From positions 1 to 20,269 of the forward strand of contig DATKWV010000181.1 of the NCBI GenBank assembly GCA_035529405.1: a stretch of DNA of 20,269 nucleotides. Reading direction: 5' to 3'. A program made the translations under genes and the position numbers. The notes beneath the pieces are model-generated. The model saw only the letters and a list, made by a program, of their open reading frames with translations, searched no databases and had not been told where the DNA came from. Source of the stretch: DATKWV01 sp035529405. GTDB lineage: Bacteria > Planctomycetota > Phycisphaerae > Sedimentisphaerales > Anaerobacaceae. Positions 1 to 5,473 of the stretch are shown here, piece by piece (position 1 is the stretch's first letter; the number at the start of each line of letters is the position of its first letter).

Positions 1-837
1 GAACGCCGCCGAAGGCAATGTCCGTGTAAAAGGAAAATTGGCAATCAGGGCCGGCCTGTACACGGGCACACGAACAAAACGCCGCCTGTTGATCGAGCGC
101 ACATTTTCGCTGTGATTCAATACCAGGACGCTGTCGCTGCATCCTGCAACCGAGGTGTCAAACTCCCATAGACTGGCGCCGAAACTGTAATGCAGCCGCC
201 AGAGCCTGCCCATAGCGGTTTTGACCTTCGTCTGTAATTTTACTGTAAACTCTATGTCATTGTTTGCTGTAACCGTGCCCTCGATGTTTTCCACCTGGTT
301 GGCCCGGTGCTGCCTGACCTGCACGGTCTTGCCAACAGGTATATGCCTGCTGCTGAGTCTCTTTGCCTTGTTGCTGGATTGTATGGTTGCCGGAACCACC
401 TTCTGGAAACCGAGTTTTTCGCGTATGAAAAAAAGCTCCACTTTTAGTTGCTTGCCTTCCTCGGCGCCGTTGGGACGTTTCAGCGTGTCAACTGTCATTT
501 TCGCCGCGCCAAGCTCGAACGCGTTATCCATTGTAAAAATACCCGCTGCATCTTTCAGATGCGCCTTGTGAGCGAGGGTACGCAGAAGCTGCTGCTCACG
601 CCTGCTGAGACCTCTTTTCTTCGAGTAATACTCGAACAGCTCGTCCGTAAATCTTCTTTCACTGTCTCTTCTGTCCCAGGTCACCCAGATAAGCAATCCC
701 GTCAGCACAACTATTACTGCCACAGCCGTTTTGATAAACCACGGCTGGGCCGTAAAACTGCTGTCCAAACGCCTCATTGCTTCCAGCCTTTCCAGCGGCG
801 TAAGTGCCAGAATCGTAAAAAAGTCTGTTATCTGCAT
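1..837 (-). CDS. Membrane-anchored YcgR-like PilZ protein (partial, C-terminus off the left edge)
   Basis: The frame is open for 279 codons from the ATG at 837-835 to the window edge with no stop, so the gene is cut. Visible order: a short N-terminal stretch (starts MQITDFFTILALTPLERLEA), one hydrophobic helix at about residues 36-54, a charged helical region at about 58-120, a YcgR-N-like beta region at about 150-245, then the start of a PilZ domain with NRRRFVRVP at about 250-258. That motif contains the RxxxR (R252/R256) that binds c-di-GMP in PilZ proteins. In the YcgR family such proteins brake or modulate the flagellar motor when c-di-GMP rises. Here a membrane anchor would hold it near the motor. 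It is last of the visible minus-strand genes after flgD-flgE. Its N-terminus is duplicated in the ORF at 910-1104. The rest of the PilZ domain (D/NxSxxG motif) is outside the window, so c-di-GMP binding is inferred from one half of the signature. Confidence 0.82.
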   Translation of the reverse strand, partial: MQITDFFTILALTPLERLEAMRRLDSSFTAQPWFIKTAVAVIVVLTGLLIWVTWDRRDSERRFTDELFEYYSKKRGLSRREQQLLRTLAHKAHLKDAAGIFTMDNAFELGAAKMTVDTLKRPNGAEEGKQLKVELFFIREKLGFQKVVPATIQSSNKAKRLSSRHIPVGKTVQVRQHRANQVENIEGTVTANNDIEFTVKLQTKVKTAMGRLWRLHYSFGASLWEFDTSVAGCSDSVLVLNHSENVRSINRRRFVRVPVYRPALIANFPFTRTLPSAAF

Positions 838-885
838 ATCAGCGATTCACTTGAATAAAACCTCTTGCATTTCTGCTGCCTGATA
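670..885 (-). repeat. Tandem duplication, copy A (start of the PilZ gene and leader)
   Basis: This segment matches 937-1152 with a constant offset of 267 bp through the coding part. It covers about 56 codons from the start codon plus roughly 45 bp of upstream leader. Long runs are identical, for example the stretch encoding LTPLERLEAM and the 12-mer AATCCCGTCAGC at the other end of the match. Similarity fades at both ends, so the limits are approximate. Confidence 0.8.
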
Positions 886-909
886 ATGCCGCTCGATTAC
901 CGCAGCATA

Positions 910-1104
910 TTATTTCCGGTCGTCCTTGTAGTTCTGTCTGTTCCATGCCAGCCAGATAAATAATCCCGTCAGCACAACTACTACTGCTGCACCCATTTTG
1001 ACAAACCACGGCTGGGACATAAAATTGCTGTCCAAATGCCTCATTGCTTCCAGCCTTTCCAGCGGCGTAAGCGCCAGAATCGCAAAAAAGCCCGTTATCT
1101 GCAT
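910..1104 (-). CDS. Small single-helix membrane protein, duplicate of the PilZ-gene N-terminus
   Basis: A 64-residue ORF starting ATG at 1104-1102. Its first ~57 residues match the N-terminus of the downstream PilZ protein at about 70 percent by eye: both begin MQIT-FF-ILALTPLERLEAM and share QPWF and the hydrophobic VVVLTGL helix (about residues 36-54). After the duplicated part it ends within a few charged residues (NYKDDRK). About 45 bp upstream of the start are also alike in both genes, so the leader was duplicated too. Substitutions are mostly conservative and the frame is intact, which suggests a retained coding sequence, not a decaying fragment. The function is unknown. A helix-only partner that pairs with the membrane anchor of the PilZ protein is one inference. 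It lies 75 bp downstream of flgE and 72 bp upstream of the PilZ gene, in the same direction. Confidence 0.7.
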   Translation of the reverse strand: MQITGFFAILALTPLERLEAMRHLDSNFMSQPWFVKMGAAVVVVLTGLFIWLAWNRQNYKDDRK

Positions 1105-1152
1105 ATCAACTGTTCACTTGTCTAAAACCGTCTTGTATTTCCGATGCGCTAA
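937..1152 (-). repeat. Tandem duplication, copy B (small membrane ORF and leader)
   Basis: Partner of the copy at 670-885, same orientation, offset 267 bp. It contains nearly the whole 64-aa ORF. Third-position and conservative changes dominate the differences, which fits selection on the protein after the duplication. Edges are approximate. Confidence 0.8.
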
Positions 1153-1179
1153 TAGCATCGCCCATAAAAATCAAATCTG

Positions 1180-2403
1180 CTACCTGATAAAGCTGCTTAA
1201 TTCCCGCAGCACATTATTTGCGGCCGCTTTTACAGCGCCGTTTGTCCCAAAGCCGCTGTTTGCCTGCATTACATTGACGAACTCGTTTACAACCTCGGCA
1301 TTAGATTTTTCCAGGGCTCCCGCGCGAATACTGCCGGCCCCCGCCTGAGCGGCCTGTGTAGTTGCACCCTGCCCCGATGCCGCAGAAGCACGATAATAGC
1401 CGTTATAAGGTGTCAGAGAACCTGCGTTCGGAAACAGCGCTATCTGCAGTGCCGCTATTTCCTTTCTTGCCCCGTTGGAAAACGTACCGGTGACTATACC
1501 TTCTTTGTCAACCGATATCTTATCAAGCGTGCCGGCCGCATAACCGTTCTGGCCTCTCGCTGCTGCGGTAGAACCGCCTGCAAACTGTGTCAGGCCGTTC
1601 ATGTGTCCCTCGGTTCCCATAACTATTTTTATTGTCTGCTGACCTGGCCGGTCATTTTTGAACGTTATTACAAGCTCTGCTGTGTCACCGATGCTTTTAT
1701 CCAACCCCGCATAGGAACCGTCCTGGTTGAATTGTATCCCCCGTATCTGTCTTTTATCAAAACTTACTGCCTCTGTGTCCCCGTTAAGCGACGTCAAAAC
1801 CATATCCCACGTATTTGCACCGCCTGCCCGCACAAAAACCGCTGAAAGAACATGCTTGTTCCCCAACTGGTCATATACCGTTAAATCCACGTCTGTGCCC
1901 TGGTCGGCGCTTAAGTTGCCCGACACCGTAATTTCCGACGTAGCCTTTGCCGGCAGGGTCATACCGTAAGGTACGCGTATAGCGCTATCCCCGACGGCCT
2001 GAAACCCGCTGCTTTGCCCCGCTGAACCCATACGCTGAACCGGATATCCCGTTGTTCGGTCAGCCAGATACCCGCTCTTATCGACCCCAAAAGCGCCTGT
2101 GCGCGTATATAATTTTTCTTTGCCGCTGCCGACAACAAAATATCCCCGGCCTGTGATTGCCAGGTCAAGAGGCCGGCCCGTACTGACCACATTGCCGCCG
2201 TACATATCAGCCGTTACCGCAGATTCAGTGCCGGTCGGCGCCTGCGGATGCGTAACCGTCTGTAAGCCTTTCTGTATCGTGCCGCTTAAAAGTTGCGCAA
2301 AATCTGCACGATTGGCCGCCAAATCCGCGCTGCTGCCGGCGGCATCAGGTACCCGCTGATGGCCGTGCAGCGCCTCAACTCTGCCGGAAAGTGGCAAATT
2401 CAC
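1180..2403 (-). CDS. flgE: Flagellar hook protein FlgE-like, atypical N-terminus
   Basis: 407 residues from a GTG start at 2403-2401, with AAGGAA upstream at reasonable spacing. The body is FlgE/F/G-like: the GRPLDLAITGRGYFVV segment (about residues 76-91) is the classic hook/rod D1 motif, followed by LYTRTGAFGVDKSGYL. The C-terminus (about 363-407) has the terminal helix found in axial proteins (LEKSNAEVVNEFVNVM, ending LRELSSFIR). It builds the flagellar hook and is exported by the flagellar secretion system. The odd part is residues 1-38. The expected NNIANVNTTGFK-type rod/hook signature is not recognisable; the same place holds VPDAAGSSADLAANRADF. Other frames do not restore it, so this is not an obvious frameshift. 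It follows flgD by 39 bp, the usual flgD-flgE order. FlgE is the best call; another hook-basal-body family member is possible. Confidence 0.83.
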   Translation of the reverse strand: MNLPLSGRVEALHGHQRVPDAAGSSADLAANRADFAQLLSGTIQKGLQTVTHPQAPTGTESAVTADMYGGNVVSTGRPLDLAITGRGYFVVGSGKEKLYTRTGAFGVDKSGYLADRTTGYPVQRMGSAGQSSGFQAVGDSAIRVPYGMTLPAKATSEITVSGNLSADQGTDVDLTVYDQLGNKHVLSAVFVRAGGANTWDMVLTSLNGDTEAVSFDKRQIRGIQFNQDGSYAGLDKSIGDTAELVITFKNDRPGQQTIKIVMGTEGHMNGLTQFAGGSTAAARGQNGYAAGTLDKISVDKEGIVTGTFSNGARKEIAALQIALFPNAGSLTPYNGYYRASAASGQGATTQAAQAGAGSIRAGALEKSNAEVVNEFVNVMQANSGFGTNGAVKAAANNVLRELSSFIR

Positions 2404-2442
2404 CTGTACTGTTCCTTATATATTTGTCCTTGTGTCTTTACC

Positions 2443-3138
2443 TTAATTTCTTACAGATACGACGTTTTCCAAATCCACAATCCGTCCGACTATAAAAATA
2501 TCCGCGCCGGTAACAGTCTTATAAATCTCATTGATAATGCCGCCTTTGTTTTCCACCACACCTGTAAGCTCATCCACCGCCGCATACGAAATGTTTTGTC
2601 CCACAAGCGAATCGCCTATTACGTCCTTGAGTGCAACCTTTGTCGTGCCGTCCACCAGCAGAAAGCCTTCTTCGATGTCCGGATAAGCCCCGCAAACTTC
2701 ACCCACGCGGACCACTTTAGTACCCTGCGGTGTCTCCGCAAGATACAGGACCTGTTTGCCTACCAGCGACTCAGCTATGTCCTTTATACCGAAGCTGTAG
2801 CGGTCTATTACCAGGAAGTTCTGGTCGTCAAGGGCGTAAACTTCACCGACTTCACCTCTTTTTCTTTCGGCGGCGCCTGTCAGTTCATTGCCCCAGATGT
2901 AAGTGACCTCCTTACCTATCAAAGAATTGGCATAACTGCGTTTGGTAGCTGCAAGAACCTCTCCAAAGCTCGAACTCATTGACTCCAGTTGCTGCAGTTG
3001 TGAAAACAATGCCAGCTGAGAGGCCATGTCATTATTGTCAAGCGGCTCCAGCGGATTCTGATACCGCAGCTGCGTCGTCAGAAGTTTCATATAATCCATC
3101 TGGATATCGCGCGCCTTTAGTGTCGATACCGAATCCAT
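2443..3138 (-). CDS. flgD: Flagellar hook-capping protein FlgD with a triplicated C-terminal module
   Basis: 231 residues, ATG at 3138-3136, preceded by AGGGG at good spacing. Residues 16-54 carry the diagnostic FlgD region (DYMKLLTTQLRYQNPLEPLD, then NDMASQLALFSQLQQLESM). FlgD forms the scaffold cap on which hook subunits polymerise and is removed when the hook is complete. The part after residue 70 looks like three tandem units of 52-53 residues starting SLIGKEV (72), SLVGKQV (124) and SLVGQNI (177), each with a later GEV- or NEI-type strand. Canonical FlgD has one such Tudor-like unit wrapped around an Ig-like domain; here I do not recognise the Ig-like insert. It is first in its transcription unit, 62 bp from a sigma-54 promoter. 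Confidence 0.93.
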   Translation of the reverse strand: MDSVSTLKARDIQMDYMKLLTTQLRYQNPLEPLDNNDMASQLALFSQLQQLESMSSSFGEVLAATKRSYANSLIGKEVTYIWGNELTGAAERKRGEVGEVYALDDQNFLVIDRYSFGIKDIAESLVGKQVLYLAETPQGTKVVRVGEVCGAYPDIEEGFLLVDGTTKVALKDVIGDSLVGQNISYAAVDELTGVVENKGGIINEIYKTVTGADIFIVGRIVDLENVVSVRN

Positions 3139-3200
3139 ATTCGTACCCCTAAAAAAACGGTCTGGTTGCGTATAGTCTTACTCTAAACCATAAACTCAGG

Positions 3201-3216
3201 TGCAATTACCGTGCCA
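3201..3216 (-). promoter_or_regulatory. Sigma-54 (RpoN) promoter for flgD-flgE-PilZ
   Basis: On the minus strand the sequence reads TGGCACGGTAATTGCA, which fits the known -24/-12 consensus TGGCACG-N4-TTGCW at every fixed position. The invariant GG and GC are 10 bases apart. Transcription would start near 3190, giving a leader of about 50 bases before the flgD ATG at 3138. RpoN control of hook genes is common in bacteria. An activator gene of the matching class starts 440 bp away in the other direction. Confidence 0.88.
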
Positions 3217-3655
3217 GAACGCTGCGGGCCCTCGCCGTTGATTCGTAACTTCTTGCTGTAAAAGATGTTAATTAATTTGATTTATCTGCCGCCCATATCG
3301 CCGATTGTTCAAAAAATATACTGTCCCGACAAAAATTCCTCCACAACGGAAAATTTCGCCAGTGTTGGCGTCCCCGGACACATAGTAACAAACGTCCTAT
3401 AAAAAACTTTCCACGAGGTTTTAATTGATGTGCTCTTCGGCAGCAACCGACTGTTTTTTACATGCGTTCCGCAAAATCGTAATGTCCTATAAAACTGGCG
3501 CGGATTCCAGATTACGCCCCCCTGCGTAAAAATTATCTGATATTATTGGCCCGTCCCATAAAAAACTAAAGTTCCTGACGCTGATTTGTCGAATTACTTC
3601 ACGTAGAAATTACCTCAGTAACAGGTACCCTAAACCATAGCTTTTGGATGCGCTG
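3217..3655. promoter_or_regulatory. Divergent regulatory region between flgD and the sigma-54 activator
   Basis: No gene is supported in this AT-rich ~440 bp. It holds the three GTCCYATAAAA copies annotated separately. It also has a GATATTATTGG element at 3539-3549, similar to sites upstream of two genes at the right end, and one half of a 14-bp direct repeat (TACCCTAAACCATA at 3626-3639; partner at 3179-3192, one mismatch). I see no sigma-54 promoter pointing toward the activator gene, so that gene probably uses a housekeeping promoter here. Enhancer sites for the sigma-54 activators would be expected in this region. Confidence 0.5.
3394..3566 (+). repeat. Three dispersed copies of GTCCYATAAAA(AA)C
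   Basis: Copies at 3394-3407 (GTCCTATAAAAAAC), 3484-3495 (GTCCTATAAAAC) and 3553-3566 (GTCCCATAAAAAAC), all in the same orientation and spaced 90 and 69 bp apart. They lie roughly 180-350 bp upstream of the flgD sigma-54 promoter and 90-260 bp upstream of the activator gene. That is compatible with enhancer or operator sites. No protein is identified that binds them. Confidence 0.6.
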
Positions 3656-5101
3656 ATGTTACGACGCACTGTTGCCGTTAGCAAAATACCCCGTATTCAG
3701 CAATTAGCCCGTCAGTTCAGCCGCGAAGTCTTTGTGGCCGACAACTGTGCTGAGGCGCTGGAACTGGTTAGAGCCGTAAATCCTGATTTAGTCGTTTTCG
3801 ACGATTCCACCTGTTCAGATACTATGCGCCAATTCCGTAACCTTGCCGACGCAAGTTTAATAAATGTCCCCACCATCATTGTCGCAAACGCCCACGATAA
3901 TTCCTTGCCGCCGCTTGAAACCGACGCTTCCGCAAACATGGTCCGTGACTGGCTGCGCACACAACAGCATCTCGGTGCGCCTGAAAAAACCGCAGGTGAC
4001 AATGCTGAAAATAACCAGCCTGTGCAAAATCAAAGCCACTTCTTTGCAGATGATTGTGCCGCCGAAGTCTCTATGGCTGGCCGCAGCCAGGCAACACTTG
4101 ACACTATCAAAATGATTAAGCTTGTCGCCGCCAGTGCCTGCAACCCCGTCCTTATTGTCGGCGAAACCGGCACCGGAAAAGAGCTGGCCGCCAAAGCGGT
4201 ACATAATCTAAGGCATACCCCCAAAGCACCCTTCATTGCTATAAACTGTGCCGCCCTTACGGCAAATCTGCTCGAAAGCGAGCTGTTCGGACACGTCAAA
4301 GGCTCTTTCACCGGTGCAGACCGTGAAAAGACCGGGCTGCTGGAACTGGCCCAGGCAGGTACTATCTTCCTCGATGAAATCTCCGAAATGCCTCTGGAGC
4401 TGCAGGCAAAGCTTTTACGCCTGCTTCAGGAAAAAACCTTCAGAAAGGTCGGTGGAACAACAGAAATCCAGTGTAAGGCAACCATAATTGCTTCGAGCAA
4501 TCGTGATTTGAATCAGCTGGTCCAGCAGAACCGTTTCCGACAGGACCTTTACTACCGCCTTAATATCTGTCCCGTGACTGTGGCTGCGCTAAGGTCGCCG
4601 GCCCGCAAATCAGACATTCCGCTGCTGGCGCAATATTTTCTTAAGACCTCGGAAATCTGCCCTGAAAAGGCAGGTAAAATAACCTCTTTGACAAACCTTG
4701 CGGTCCAGGCCCTGAACAAATACCACTGGCCGGGCAACGTCAGGCAGCTCCGCAACATCATTGAAAGGGCGGTAATAATGGAAAAAACAAACAAAATCGG
4801 GCTTACCAGCATCCTCATTGAACCCCCTGAAACCAACGACAACCTCGATAATGCCTCTGCTGTAAACCAGGCCATCAGCGATTTTTCGCTGGCAAAGGCT
4901 GAAAGGGAATTGATTGCCCGCGCTTTGTGTCAGACAGGCTGGCAGAAGACCCGCGCCGCCGCCCTTCTTGGCATAACAAGGGCTACCCTGTACGCCAAAG
5001 TGAACCAGTACAATTTATCAAAAAGTCCCGATGAGCCGCAGGAAACACCCGGCGACAACTGCCAATGTCCTGTGGACGAATCTTTCGCTGCTATCCAATA
5101 A
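3656..5101 (+). CDS. Sigma-54-dependent flagellar transcription activator with a degenerate receiver domain (NtrC/FlrC family)
   Basis: About 481 residues from ATG 3656. An in-frame TTG at 3644 is the alternative but lacks a ribosome-binding site, whereas TTGGA precedes the ATG. Order: receiver-like domain (about 1-110), AAA+ domain (about 140-365), Fis-type helix-turn-helix (about 415-460, ending TRAAALLGITRATLYAKV). Walker A is GETGTGKE (about 169-176), Walker B is GTIFLDE (about 235-241), and WPGNVRQLRN is present. The sigma-54-contacting loop reads GSFTGA, not GAFTGA. The receiver keeps a possible phospho-Asp (VVFD, D49) but lacks the N-terminal acidic pair (VAVSKIP) and the conserved Lys. 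The stretch after the loop helix, ALRSPARKSDIPLL, is two residues longer than the usual LRERxEDI. It probably activates the two sigma-54 promoters here by hydrolysing ATP to open the RpoN-polymerase complex. Receiver degeneracy suggests control by partners or expression. Confidence 0.9.
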   Translation: MLRRTVAVSKIPRIQQLARQFSREVFVADNCAEALELVRAVNPDLVVFDDSTCSDTMRQFRNLADASLINVPTIIVANAHDNSLPPLETDASANMVRDWLRTQQHLGAPEKTAGDNAENNQPVQNQSHFFADDCAAEVSMAGRSQATLDTIKMIKLVAASACNPVLIVGETGTGKELAAKAVHNLRHTPKAPFIAINCAALTANLLESELFGHVKGSFTGADREKTGLLELAQAGTIFLDEISEMPLELQAKLLRLLQEKTFRKVGGTTEIQCKATIIASSNRDLNQLVQQNRFRQDLYYRLNICPVTVAALRSPARKSDIPLLAQYFLKTSEICPEKAGKITSLTNLAVQALNKYHWPGNVRQLRNIIERAVIMEKTNKIGLTSILIEPPETNDNLDNASAVNQAISDFSLAKAERELIARALCQTGWQKTRAAALLGITRATLYAKVNQYNLSKSPDEPQETPGDNCQCPVDESFAAIQ

Positions 5102-5248
5102 CACAGGCACAAACGTTAATTCCTTATAAGCATTCCAGCTGCCGGTGGTCGCAGTCTATGCTGCCCCGGAGGGCCGTCTTGTGTTAGAAAATCCGGCGCC
5201 TGGTATAAAATACTAACAACTTCACCATCCCTGTCGGGCCCAAAAAAT

Positions 5249-5292
5249 CTGAAAAAAACGATTTCTTTGCCCTAAAAGGGCGATTTTTTCAG
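5249..5292 (+). terminator. Intrinsic terminator after the sigma-54 activator gene
   Basis: The core stem is GCCCT (5269-5273) / AGGGC (5277-5281) with a 3-base loop, followed by GATTTTTTC. An outer pairing CTGAAAAAA-ACG (5249-5260) with CGATTTTTTCAG (5281-5292) is complementary except for one position, so the two structures overlap and the signal may work in both directions. It separates the activator gene from the downstream sigma-54 promoter. Confidence 0.72.
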
Positions 5293-5322
5293 CCAAACGG
5301 CCCATTGTCGGTTCATTCAGCC

Positions 5323-5334
5323 GGGCACGTGCCC
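5323..5334. promoter_or_regulatory. Perfect 12-bp palindrome next to a sigma-54 promoter
   Basis: GGGCACGTGCCC reads the same on both strands and ends 3 bp before the -24 element. A regulator bound here would touch RNA polymerase at this promoter. It may be an operator; the protein is unknown. Confidence 0.5.
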
Positions 5335-5337
5335 CTC

Positions 5338-5353
5338 TGGCACAGGTATTGCT
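5338..5353 (+). promoter_or_regulatory. Sigma-54 (RpoN) promoter for the long flagellar operon
   Basis: TGGCACAGGTATTGCT matches the -24 (TGGCAC) and -12 (TTGCW) elements, with GG and GC 10 bases apart. The predicted start is near 5364, about 77-110 bp before the first gene. Downstream, 14 co-directional genes follow with short gaps up to the terminator at 18268-18324. Confidence 0.87.
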
Positions 5354-5473
5354 ATAGAAAAGAAAAACACAATAAACCCGTTTTCTAACGGCAGCGAAAC
5401 AACTTCAGAATATGCGCTGACCTTATGTCGCCTGCCGGCGTTGAATGTTACTTTGACAGCCGAACTGAGAACT

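Larger units (their letters stand above)
5102..5473. promoter_or_regulatory. Intergenic control region before the long flagellar operon
   Basis: No gene is supported in this ~370-bp stretch. In order it contains about 150 bp with a loose GTTAG/CTAAC inverted repeat around GGCGCC (about 5184-5218), the terminator-like hairpin near 5269, a 12-bp palindrome at 5323-5334 and the sigma-54 promoter at 5338-5353. The leader of the operon follows, with no clear strong Shine-Dalgarno site before either possible start of the first gene. Confidence 0.5.

Noticed and set aside
866..881. Sigma-54-like site before the PilZ gene (minus strand, AGGCAGCAGAAATGCA)
   Set aside because: GG and GC have the right 10-base spacing but several consensus positions are missing, and the gene already sits downstream of the strong promoter at 3201-3216.
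2290..2403. Frameshift in flgE as explanation of the odd N-terminus
   Set aside because: The other two frames in this stretch give no hook/rod signature and one is interrupted by a stop.
2293..2982. 229-codon plus-strand open frame
   Set aside because: It lies antisense across the well-supported flgD and the flgE start; its protein has no coherent domain and is a shadow.
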